From Salaquimonas sp. (GTDB lineage: Bacteria; Pseudomonadota; Alphaproteobacteria; Rhizobiales; Rhizobiaceae): a stretch of 7,195 bases of DNA. The stretch lies in assembly GCA_024639745.1 (NCBI GenBank), contig JAHEHW010000087.1:1-7195 (forward strand), given 5' to 3'. Position 1 is the stretch's first letter. Every line of letters starts with the position of its first letter. The translations under genes and the position numbers were made by a program. Positions 1 through 7,195 of the stretch are shown piece by piece. The notes below the pieces were generated by a model. That model worked only from the letters and a program-made list of their open reading frames with translations, searched no databases and was not told the origin of the DNA.

Positions 1-122
1 TTCCACGCCGCTTCAGCGAACCAATTATGATCGTTAACGGCCTCGAATGGAAGGCTGCATACCGTTCCAAACTGGCGGAATCAAGCCTAAAGAAGTTCAT
101 GCTTGATTTTTTCTTAAAATTT
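1..122. other. Left-edge segment with no assignable gene
   Basis: No gene can be named here. On the plus strand, frame 1 stops at 28-30 and frame 2 at 35-37, so a gene entering from the left in either frame would end there. Frame 3 stays open from the edge to a TAG at 123-125, but it has no recognisable motif, and its last codons run through an AT-rich tract and a terminator-like hairpin, so I do not call it. If an upstream rightward gene exists, ending at 30 or 37 would fit the hairpin at 79-112 better. I see no tRNA or mobile-element end. Confidence 0.4.
79..112 (+). terminator. Probable rightward intrinsic terminator
   Basis: AATCAAGC at 79-86 is perfectly complementary to GCTTGATT at 101-108, with a 14-base loop, and the run of T continues to 112. 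This has the form of a rho-independent terminator for a rightward transcript entering from the left edge. The stem is AT-rich and the loop is long, so it may be weak. Confidence 0.45.
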
Positions 123-146
123 TAGGGGCGCTGAAACCAGCGCCCC
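113..146 (-). terminator. Hairpin downstream of the FYDLN gene, probable terminator
   Basis: GGGGCGCTG at 125-133 and CAGCGCCCC at 138-146 form a perfect 9-bp GC-rich stem with a 4-base loop. It lies about 60 bases past the stop of the leftward FYDLN gene. Read on the minus strand, the stem is followed by TAAAATTTTAAG, an AT-rich but imperfect U-tract. Read on the plus strand there is no T-run at all. The leftward orientation is therefore preferred, with termination efficiency uncertain. Confidence 0.5.
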
Positions 147-205
147 GTCAAAGATTGTACAATCAGTTTGCAGGCACAAGAAACATGTCTGAATCTCACC
201 GAGAA

Positions 206-676
206 CTAGAGGTCGTCGTCGTCCTTTGTCGGAACGACACCCGGGATCGGCGCATCATCGTCTTCATCGTCCAGGAAGATGTCATCATCGTCGTCATCGT
301 TATCGTCATCGTCGAGGTCAACATCCGGAATATCTGGGATTTCCTCGGCTTCATCATCGTCCGCATCGTCCGATGTCACGATTTCATCATCGCCATCATC
401 GTCTTCTTCGGCATCTTCGAGGCTTACGATATCGACATTGGAATCGTCTTCGCTGTCGTCATCATCCTCAGTGTTATCGGTATCGGCTGCTTCTTCATCC
501 GGTCGCGCCTTGGCGCTTTCCTTTTTCGTCTTCACCGGATTCGCTTCCTCAATGAAGAACGAGAGCGGATAACTCTTGCCTGTGTAAGGAGAGACAACAG
601 GATCTTTATTCAGATCGTAGAATTTCTTGCCCGTCTCCGGACAAGTGCGCTTCGTGCCAAGTTTCTCTTTTGCCAC
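206..676 (-). CDS. TIGR02300 / FYDLN acid-domain protein
   Basis: This 156-residue protein belongs to the FYDLN_acid family (TIGR02300/PF09538), whose molecular function is not established. Residues 7-37 carry the family signature GTKR-x-C-PETG-KKFYDLNKDP followed by SPYTGKSYP. From about residue 60 to the end the chain is strongly acidic, with runs of Asp up to six long, so it is probably disordered. Family members often carry two CXXC pairs flanking FYDLN, forming a presumed zinc ribbon. Here only Cys12 remains and the other positions read PETG and SPYTG, so metal binding is unlikely. The start is GTG at 674-676, preceded on the minus strand by an AAAGAAGG ribosome binding site at 683-690. 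The gene diverges from aroA. Family assignment is secure; any role is unknown. Confidence 0.93.
   Translation of the reverse strand: MAKEKLGTKRTCPETGKKFYDLNKDPVVSPYTGKSYPLSFFIEEANPVKTKKESAKARPDEEAADTDNTEDDDDSEDDSNVDIVSLEDAEEDDDGDDEIVTSDDADDDEAEEIPDIPDVDLDDDDNDDDDDDIFLDDEDDDAPIPGVVPTKDDDDL
281..316. repeat. Imperfect GAT/GAC triplet tract coding poly-Asp
   Basis: The plus strand reads as alternating ATC and GTC triplets. These are the complement of GAT and GAC codons for an Asp-rich run in the FYDLN protein. Codon mixing keeps it from being a pure microsatellite, but it is a low-complexity triplet repeat and could vary in length between strains without shifting frame. It also produces artefactual antisense open frames rich in Ser, His and Arg. 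Confidence 0.75.
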
Positions 677-715
677 GGCTTACCTTCTTTCGATGATGAT
701 CGTTAAACTTCGGAC

Positions 716-744
716 CCCATAGCGTTCAACGCTCCCACGGTCAA
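716..744 (-). promoter_or_regulatory. Candidate promoter of the FYDLN gene
   Basis: On the minus strand a TTGACC -35-like box (739-744) is followed after exactly 17 bases by TATGGG (716-721). This would put the transcript start about 30 bases before the GTG start codon at 676. The -35 box matches the housekeeping consensus at five of six positions, while the -10 box is weaker at three of six. A palindrome (721-733) lies between the boxes. Confidence 0.4.
721..733. promoter_or_regulatory. 13-base palindrome, candidate operator
   Basis: AGCGTT and AACGCT form a perfect inverted repeat around one central C. The element lies almost entirely within the 17-base spacer of the proposed leftward promoter and about 190 bases ahead of aroA. 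Such a position suits a repressor site. No regulator is identified, and a short palindrome can arise by chance. Confidence 0.3.
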
Positions 745-747
745 TAT

Positions 748-776
748 TTTCCACCGCCTATTCACACAGGTGTAAT
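748..776 (+). promoter_or_regulatory. Candidate aroA-cmk promoter
   Basis: TTTCCA (748-753) and TGTAAT (771-776) are separated by 17 bases. They match the -35 consensus at four positions and the -10 consensus at five. A start near 783 would give an untranslated leader of about 140 bases if aroA begins at 922. It would also precede the alternative GTG at 805. No other rightward promoter-like pair of comparable quality was seen in the divergent region. Confidence 0.35.
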
Positions 777-804
777 GGGACAACCGGCACAGGCGTGGAA
801 CTAG

Positions 805-2905
<2,101 letters not shown>

Positions 2906-2953
2906 GACAGGCCGATAAACCGTTTCCGCATGATTTAGGCCAACCAATGGCAA

Positions 2954-3060
2954 GCCACGCTGGCTGCCGGGCATTATGAAATGAGGAGCGGGTCTCGAAC
3001 AACGATTTCGTGCCGCTCTTGGCGTCCACCAACTGATAATGCCCGAACGGGCGGCGTGGC
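2954..3060 (+). promoter_or_regulatory. Candidate structured RNA leader of rpsA, domain 1
   Basis: The gap between cmk and rpsA holds a set of nested complementary segments. Helix 1 pairs GCCACGC (2954-2960) with GCGTGGC (3054-3060). Helix 2 pairs CGGGCATTAT (2968-2977) with ATAATGCCCG (3036-3045), a perfect 10 bp. Helix 3 pairs AGGAGCGG (2984-2991) with CCGCTCTT (3013-3020), including one G-U pair. Helix 4 pairs CGAA (2996-2999) with TTCG (3007-3010). All four nest without conflict, giving one long imperfect hairpin. S1 controls its own mRNA in E. coli through structured upstream RNA, so an autoregulatory role is reasonable but inferred. I do not recognise a named RNA family. Confidence 0.5.
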
Positions 3061-3098
3061 AGGAAGTCAGATAACAACACCAACCCGGACGCGAGAAA

Positions 3099-3142
3099 GC
3101 AGGTTTCGGGCACACATGGATTTCCCGATAGCCTGCCAGGAG
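3099..3142 (+). promoter_or_regulatory. Hairpin adjoining the rpsA ribosome binding site
   Basis: GCAGG (3099-3103) pairs with CCTGC (3132-3136) and CGGG (3107-3110) with CCCG (3124-3127), giving an interrupted hairpin. It ends one base before the AGGAG Shine-Dalgarno sequence (3138-3142), which is itself five bases before the rpsA ATG. CCTGCCA (3132-3138) is also complementary to TGGCAGG (3057-3063), which overlaps helix 1 of the upstream domain, so two alternative folds are possible. Confidence 0.4.
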
Positions 3143-3147
3143 TCTTC

Positions 3148-4848
3148 ATGGAAAATCAAAATCCAAGCATGGAAGAGTTCGAAGCTCTTCTGAATGAATC
3201 ATTTGAAACCCACGATGTCGTCGAAGGCACCGTGGTCAAGGGCCTGATAACGGCCATTGAAAAAGACAACGCTATCATCGATGTCGGTCTCAAGACCGAA
3301 GGCCGTGTCCCGCTGAAGGAATTCGGCGCAAAAGCTAAGGACGGCTCGCTACAGCCGGGCGATGAGGTCGAAGTTTACATCGAGCGTATCGAAAACGCGC
3401 TTGGCGAAGCCATGCTGTCGCGCGAGAAAGCTCGCCGTGAAGAGAGCTGGGTACGCCTCGAGAAGAAATTCGATGCGGGCGAAAAGGTCGAAGGTATCAT
3501 CTTCAACCAGGTCAAGGGTGGTTTCACCGTCGATCTCGACGGCGCCGTTGCCTTCCTGCCGCGGTCACAGGTCGATATTCGTCCGGTGCGCGACGTAACC
3601 CCGCTGATGAACAACCCGCAGCCTTTCCAGATCCTGAAAATGGATCGCCGCCGCGGCAATATTGTAGTTTCGCGCCGCACCATTCTGGAAGAGAGCCGTG
3701 CCGAGCAGCGTTCTGAAATCGTTCAGAACCTCGAGGAAGGTCAGATTGTAGAAGGTGTCGTGAAGAACGTCACCGATTATGGCGCGTTCGTTGATCTCGG
3801 CGGTATCGATGGCCTGCTTCACGTCACCGACATGGCATGGCGCCGCGTGAACCATCCTTCTGAAATCCTGCAGATCGGTCAGACCGTGAAGGTTCAGGTC
3901 ATCCGCGTGAACCAGGAAACTCATCGTATTTCGCTCGGCATGAAGCAGCTCGAGAGCGATCCGTGGGATGCCATCGAAACAAAATACCCTGTTGGCGCCC
4001 GCGTTACGGGCCGCGTCACGAACATCACCGATTACGGTGCGTTCGTCGAAATCGAGCCGGGCATCGAAGGCCTCATTCACGTTTCCGAAATGTCCTGGAC
4101 CAAGAAGAACGTCCATCCCGGCAAGATCGTATCGACCAGCCAGGAAGTCGACGTTCAGGTGCTCGAGGTCGATCCGGCCAAGCGCCGCATTTCGCTCGGT
4201 CTCAAGCAGACGCTCGAAAACCCGTGGCATGCCTTTGCCGACCAGTATCCCGTCGGCTCCCGCGTTTCCGGCGAGGTCAAGAACAAGACCGAATTCGGTC
4301 TGTTTATTGGTCTTGACAACGATGTCGACGGCATGGTGCACCTCTCGGACCTCGACTGGGATCGCCCGGGCGAAGAGGTTATCGAGGAGTTCAACAAGGG
4401 TGATCAGGTCGATGCGGTCGTGCTCGACGTCGATGTCGAGAAAGAGCGCATTTCGCTGGGTATTAAGCAGCTCTCGGGCGATCCTATCAGTGATGCTGCC
4501 GAAAGCGGTGGTCTGAAGAAGGGCGCTGTCGTTACCTGTGAGGTAACCGACGTCAAGGACGCCGGCCTCGACGTCAAGATCGTTGGAACCGACATCAACA
4601 CCTTTATCAAGCGTTCCGACCTTTCGCGCGACCGCGACGAGCAGCGCCCCGAGCGTTTCTCGGTCGGTCAGACCGTCGATGCGCGCATCACGCAGTTCGA
4701 CAAGAAGAACCGCAAGGTCGCAGTATCGATCAAGGCGCTTGAGATCGCCGAAGAAAAAGACGCCGTCGCTCAGTTCGGTTCGACCGACTCCGGCGCTTCG
4801 CTTGGTGACATTCTGGGCGCAGCCCTCAAGAAGAAAGAGGAAGAGTAA
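3148..4848 (+). CDS. rpsA: 30S ribosomal protein S1
   Basis: S1 binds single-stranded mRNA on the 30S subunit and helps start translation of messages with structured or weak ribosome binding sites. The 566-residue product has six S1 OB-fold repeats at roughly residues 24-92, 112-178, 198-266, 283-353, 370-440 and 457-527. Repeats 3 and 4 are the most alike, sharing TDYGAFV, and repeats 3 to 5 end in RISLG(M/L/I)KQ. Repeat 6 is more divergent. The two N-terminal repeats are the least typical, as usual where they contact the ribosome. The C-terminus ends in a short DILGAALKKKEEE tail. The ATG has an ideal AGGAG five bases upstream. A 242-base structured gap precedes the gene and a strong terminator follows it. 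Confidence 0.98.
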   Translation: MENQNPSMEEFEALLNESFETHDVVEGTVVKGLITAIEKDNAIIDVGLKTEGRVPLKEFGAKAKDGSLQPGDEVEVYIERIENALGEAMLSREKARREESWVRLEKKFDAGEKVEGIIFNQVKGGFTVDLDGAVAFLPRSQVDIRPVRDVTPLMNNPQPFQILKMDRRRGNIVVSRRTILEESRAEQRSEIVQNLEEGQIVEGVVKNVTDYGAFVDLGGIDGLLHVTDMAWRRVNHPSEILQIGQTVKVQVIRVNQETHRISLGMKQLESDPWDAIETKYPVGARVTGRVTNITDYGAFVEIEPGIEGLIHVSEMSWTKKNVHPGKIVSTSQEVDVQVLEVDPAKRRISLGLKQTLENPWHAFADQYPVGSRVSGEVKNKTEFGLFIGLDNDVDGMVHLSDLDWDRPGEEVIEEFNKGDQVDAVVLDVDVEKERISLGIKQLSGDPISDAAESGGLKKGAVVTCEVTDVKDAGLDVKIVGTDINTFIKRSDLSRDRDEQRPERFSVGQTVDARITQFDKKNRKVAVSIKALEIAEEKDAVAQFGSTDSGASLGDILGAALKKKEEE

Positions 4849-4884
4849 TCGGGTCGCTTCCTACCTGGATTTCTCTTCACGGAT

Positions 4885-4917
4885 AAAAAGCCCGCGCCAC
4901 CCGGCGCGGGCTTTTTT
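4885..4917 (+). terminator. Strong rho-independent terminator after rpsA
   Basis: GCCCGCGCC (4890-4898) and GGCGCGGGC (4903-4911) form a perfect 9-bp stem with an ACCC loop, followed by six T residues (4912-4917). Five A residues before the stem can extend it by A-T pairs and make it potentially bidirectional. It lies 37 bases past the rpsA stop and should largely separate rpsA transcription from sppA-ihfB. Confidence 0.92.
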
Positions 4918-4956
4918 CATGATCGAAGTTTTTGTCTCATCTGCTGATGCAGATGC

Positions 4957-4985
4957 TTGCCCGTGTTTAAAGTGGCTGATACGAA
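4957..4985 (+). promoter_or_regulatory. Weak candidate promoter for sppA-ihfB-lapA
   Basis: TTGCCC (4957-4962) and TACGAA (4980-4985) are 17 bases apart, between the rpsA terminator and sppA. The match is only moderate (four and three of six). A promoter is expected in this 108-base gap because the preceding terminator is strong, but the exact site is uncertain. Confidence 0.25.
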
Positions 4986-5025
4986 ACATCGGGTATTAAA
5001 CTGAACCCGATTGGAGATTGCGGCA

Positions 5026-6051
5026 ATGGCCCTTTCAGGTTTGTCGACCGACGCGGTAATCGATCGGCGCAAATTGAAGCGGCGGATCACTTTTTGGCGC
5101 ATTGCCGCCTTGCTTCTGCTTTCCGCCACGACTTTAGCAGTTCTTTCCGCTGCAGGCTTCTTTGAAGGTCTCGGCAAGAAAAGCCTTGATCACGTTGCTG
5201 AAGTCGAGATCAGCGGCGTCATAACCAATGACCAACCGATGATCGAGCTGCTGGGGGACCTAGGCGACAACGATGCAGTCAAAGGCGTCATTCTCAACAT
5301 TTCCTCGCCGGGGGGCTCGACCGTTGGTGGTGAAGCGCTTTTTGAAGCGGTGCTTTCATTGCGCGAGAAAAAGCCGGTCGTAACGAGCGTTGGCACCCTG
5401 GCGGCTTCGGCCGGATACATGATCGCCGCAGCCAGCGAGCGAATTTTCGTGCGACGCTCTTCGATCGTCGGTTCGATTGGCGTGATTTTCCAGTATGGAG
5501 AGGTTTCCAAACTGCTCGACAAGATCGGCGTCGAAATGAACGAGGTAAAATCGGCGCCTCTTAAGGCGGAACCGTCGCCTTTCCATCCGACTTCTCCCGA
5601 AGCGCGCGAGATGATCGAAAACGTCGTTGCCGATACCTACCAATGGTTTATCGATATCGTGGCCGAGCAGCGCGGGTTTACGCCATTGAAAGCGCGTGGA
5701 CTGGCTGATGGGAGCATTTTTACGGGTTCCCAGGGCCTGGAAAATGGCCTGGTGGATGAAATCGGCGACAAATACGCCGCGAAGGCATGGCTCGTGGCCG
5801 AAAAGGATGTGCCCGAAGATTCGGAAATTCTCGAATGGGAACCCAAACGGTCCTCTGGTGACTTGCTGGCGGCAAATTCTGGCTGGGCATCGGCAGTCAT
5901 CGGGTTTGTTGCCCGTAGCCTGGGCTTGGACTTTGCGCCGGTTGGAACCGGCATCATCCGTGGTGCGTTGCCGGAACGTCTGTTTCTTGACGGTCTGATT
6001 TCCATGTTGCACATTGGAAACACAGCGCGCGATGCGGCAACCATAAGATAA
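5026..6051 (+). CDS. sppA: Signal peptide peptidase SppA, short S49-family form
   Basis: This membrane serine protease cleaves signal peptides left after protein export. The 341-residue product begins with a basic stretch (RRKLKRR, 14-20) and one membrane segment at about 26-46, which places the catalytic domain outside the cytoplasmic membrane. Then come the EISGVI strand (61-66), the SSPGGS loop (93-98), the nucleophile Ser128 in TLAASAGY, GSIGVIFQ (149-156) and the presumed general base Lys180 in KSAPLKAEPSPF. This Ser/Lys dyad and the length fit the single-domain type, not the doubled E. coli type. ATG 5026 is chosen because GGAG (5013-5016) stands nine bases before it; an in-frame TTG at 5011 overlaps that site. 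ihfB follows after 18 bases, suggesting co-transcription. Confidence 0.94.
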   Translation: MALSGLSTDAVIDRRKLKRRITFWRIAALLLLSATTLAVLSAAGFFEGLGKKSLDHVAEVEISGVITNDQPMIELLGDLGDNDAVKGVILNISSPGGSTVGGEALFEAVLSLREKKPVVTSVGTLAASAGYMIAAASERIFVRRSSIVGSIGVIFQYGEVSKLLDKIGVEMNEVKSAPLKAEPSPFHPTSPEAREMIENVVADTYQWFIDIVAEQRGFTPLKARGLADGSIFTGSQGLENGLVDEIGDKYAAKAWLVAEKDVPEDSEILEWEPKRSSGDLLAANSGWASAVIGFVARSLGLDFAPVGTGIIRGALPERLFLDGLISMLHIGNTARDAATIR

Positions 6052-6069
6052 GCCTGAGGAATTCGCAGC

Positions 6070-6348
6070 ATGATTAAGTCCGAATTGATCCAACTAATCG
6101 CTGATAAGAACCCGCACCTCTATCAGCGTGACGTGGAAAATATTGTAAACGCGATACTGGATGAGATCACTCAGGCCCTCGCCGAAGGCAACCGTGTGGA
6201 ATTGCGTGGCTTCGGAGCTTTCTCCGTCAAGAACCGGCAACCGAGAACGGGTCGTAATCCCCGGACTGGTGAGAAGGTCGAAGTCGAAGAAAAATGGGTG
6301 CCGTTTTTCAAAACCGGAAAGGAATTGCGTGAGCGGCTGAATAGCTGA
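6070..6348 (+). CDS. ihfB: Integration host factor subunit beta
   Basis: IHF-beta pairs with IHF-alpha to bind DNA at specific sites and bend it sharply, acting in nucleoid structure, transcription, replication and recombination. The 92-residue product shows the whole DNABII fold: two N-terminal helices, then [14 protein letters not shown] (43-56), the arm segment [10 protein letters not shown] (61-70) with Pro64 as the intercalating residue, and the C-terminal [15 protein letters not shown] helix. Arg46 in the ELRGFG segment matches the beta-type DNA-contact arginine. MIKSELI at the N-terminus and the arm sequence favour IhfB over HU. The start ATG has AGGA (6057-6060) nine bases upstream. 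The gene follows sppA closely and precedes lapA by 36 bases. Its partner ihfA is not in the window. Confidence 0.96.
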   Translation: MIKSELIQLIADKNPHLYQRDVENIVNAILDEITQALAEGNRVELRGFGAFSVKNRQPRTGRNPRTGEKVEVEEKWVPFFKTGKELRERLNS

Positions 6349-6384
6349 TCATCCGGTTTCAACCGCTACCATGGAACGACAGTC

Positions 6385-6750
6385 ATGCTTCGCAAACTGA
6401 CATTTCTCTTTATTGCTCTTCCAGTCGCCGTGATCCTAATTCTGTTCACGGTCGCCAATCGCCATCCGGTGGAACTGGTGCTCGACCCGTTCAATGCCGA
6501 AAATCCTGCATTGTCCTTCACGCTTCCATTCTTTGTCTATCTCTTCGCCGCTCTTTTGGCTGGAATGATCATCGGTAGCGTCGCAACCTGGTTCAAGCAG
6601 GGCAAGCATCGTAAATATGCCCGTCATGAACACGCCGAGGCGGTAAAATGGCAGGTTGAGGCGGAGAGCCAGAAGAAACGTGCGGAAGAACTCGCCGTCG
6701 AACTGCATCCCGAACTTGAGAAGCTGCCAGCGTCCGAACGTGCGGCCTGA
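6385..6750 (+). CDS. lapA: LapA-domain (DUF1049) small membrane protein
   Basis: The 121-residue product has the LapA layout: a membrane segment at about 5-24, the conserved loop beginning VANRHPVEL (23-31), a second membrane segment at about 46-69 ending in ATWF, and a cytoplasmic charged tail (about 71-112) likely to form a coiled coil. In E. coli LapA works with LapB in controlling lipopolysaccharide synthesis; whether that holds here is unproven, and no lapB is visible. Location after ihfB is common in Proteobacteria and supports the call. The ribosome binding site is poor (GGAACGA at 6373-6379). A nine-codon open frame, ATG 6371 to TGA 6400, overlaps its start in another frame. Confidence 0.85.
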   Translation: MLRKLTFLFIALPVAVILILFTVANRHPVELVLDPFNAENPALSFTLPFFVYLFAALLAGMIIGSVATWFKQGKHRKYARHEHAEAVKWQVEAESQKKRAEELAVELHPELEKLPASERAA

Positions 6751-6772
6751 TGCCCTGTGACGGCCGCCTTTC
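6742..6772 (+). terminator. Weak terminator-like hairpin at the lapA end
   Basis: GCGGCC (6742-6747) is complementary to GGCCGC (6762-6767), with a 14-base loop, followed by CTTTCT. The stem is short, its 5' arm lies inside the last lapA codons, and the T-run is only three bases, so termination here is doubtful. No better terminator is visible between lapA and the next gene. Confidence 0.2.
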
Positions 6773-6848
6773 TGAAGATTGAACCTTGCTTTTGAACGGA
6801 TGCCGCACCGATCACTCCTTTTACGGACGTAAACAGGCTTGCTTACCA

Positions 6849-7195
6849 ATGAAAAATCGCGCGAACCGAAAGCAGAACCGGCAGCCCCGGCATGGCGATG
6901 CCGCCGTCAGCGGCGACGTGAGAAAATCGCAACGCCCCTCGACAAAGCAAAATGCGGCACGGCCGATACCCCAGACGGAGCGAGCTCCCGAAAATGCCCG
7001 TTGCCGTTTCCGCGAAGCGGCGCGCTCAAGATTGCGCGAGACGACCGGGATGCTTCTGGAGGCAGCGCCTGACCGCGACTACGCGCTGTTGGACAGTGGG
7101 GAGGGCCTCAAGCTTGAGCGTTACGGAAACCTGAAGCTGATACGCCCCGAGGGACAGGCGATGTGGCGCCGGGAACTGCCGCAATCCGCTTGGGA
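6849..7195 (+). CDS. Class I SAM-dependent methyltransferase, N-terminal part only
   Basis: The frame is open from ATG 6849 to the right edge, giving 115 complete codons. From about residue 68 it reads GMLLEAAPDRDYALLDSG, then LKLERYGNLKLIRP and QAMWRRELP. I recognise this as the start of an alphaproteobacterial class I methyltransferase family related to RlmI-type rRNA methyltransferases. The catalytic SAM-binding part lies beyond the window. The first 67 residues are rich in Arg, Lys, Asn and Pro and look disordered, so the true start could instead be ATG 7050. Neither start has a strong ribosome binding site. No stop occurs between 6783 and the edge in this frame. The target RNA or protein cannot be inferred. 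The 98-base gap after lapA suggests either a loose operon or its own promoter. Confidence 0.65.
   Translation, partial: MKNRANRKQNRQPRHGDAAVSGDVRKSQRPSTKQNAARPIPQTERAPENARCRFREAARSRLRETTGMLLEAAPDRDYALLDSGEGLKLERYGNLKLIRPEGQAMWRRELPQSAW

Noticed and set aside
3..125. Frame-3 open segment at the left edge as a gene end
   Set aside because: It has no recognisable motif, runs through an AT-rich hairpin with a T-run, and its stop falls on the next hairpin's first base, so coding is not supported.
155..706. Long plus-strand open frames (up to 183 codons) opposite the FYDLN gene
   Set aside because: They are antisense shadows of the Asp-rich codons. Their products are Ser, His/Arg or Ile/Val repeats with no family resemblance, while the minus strand carries a clear conserved protein with a good ribosome binding site.
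2981..3193. 70-codon open frame across the rpsA leader and start
   Set aside because: It lacks a ribosome binding site and any family motif, overlaps the rpsA start out of frame, and runs through the proposed leader helices. An ATG-AAA-TGA minimal frame at 2976-2984 is equally unsupported.
3763..4050. Near-identical DNA in S1 repeats 3 and 4
   Set aside because: The similarity around the TDYGAFV codons reflects the shared protein repeat of S1 domains and is normal for rpsA, not a recent duplication.
3565..4341. 258-codon minus-strand open frame within rpsA
   Set aside because: It is a shadow produced by GC-biased codon use on the opposite strand of the well-supported S1 gene and shows no recognisable domain.
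6371..6400. Nine-codon upstream open frame overlapping the lapA start
   Set aside because: Such short frames are common by chance, and it has no ribosome binding site of its own. It is mentioned in the lapA entry only because the lapA site is also weak.

Overview
This window looks like a core chromosomal segment of an alphaproteobacterium of the order Hyphomicrobiales (Rhizobiales). Three things point there: a class II, CP4-like EPSP synthase (AroA), an FYDLN acid-domain protein whose N-terminus reads PETGKKFYDLN, and a six-domain ribosomal protein S1 ending in a DILGAALKKKEEE tail. The order aroA-cmk-rpsA-(sppA)-ihfB-lapA is a variant of the aroA-cmk-rpsA-ihfB neighbourhood found widely in Proteobacteria. 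I see no insertion sequence, prophage, CRISPR array, tRNA or toxin-antitoxin gene. I do not see an evident new biological system. The strongest non-coding signal is a structured leader in front of rpsA.

Layout. Bases 1-150 hold no assignable gene but contain two hairpins, one reading rightward (79-112) and one probably closing the leftward FYDLN gene (125-146). The FYDLN acid gene (206-676, minus) and aroA (922-2265, plus) diverge from a roughly 245-base region. That region has promoter-like elements for both directions and a 13-base palindrome inside the leftward promoter. cmk (2258-2905) overlaps the end of aroA by 8 bases and probably starts with TTG. A 242-base gap then carries a nested long-range hairpin (2954-3060) and a second hairpin touching the rpsA ribosome binding site. 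rpsA (3148-4848) ends at a strong intrinsic terminator (4885-4917). sppA (5026-6051), ihfB (6070-6348) and lapA (6385-6750) follow as a tightly spaced set. The right edge cuts a methyltransferase gene that begins at about 6849.

How the genes relate. AroA makes EPSP in the shikimate pathway, Cmk recycles CMP/dCMP and S1 brings mRNA to the 30S ribosome. SppA degrades signal-peptide remnants in the membrane, IHF-beta shapes DNA, and LapA is a small membrane protein of envelope assembly. They form a growth-related housekeeping cluster rather than a single pathway. The rpsA terminator probably uncouples ihfB from rpsA, unlike the arrangement where rpsA and ihfB are directly adjacent.
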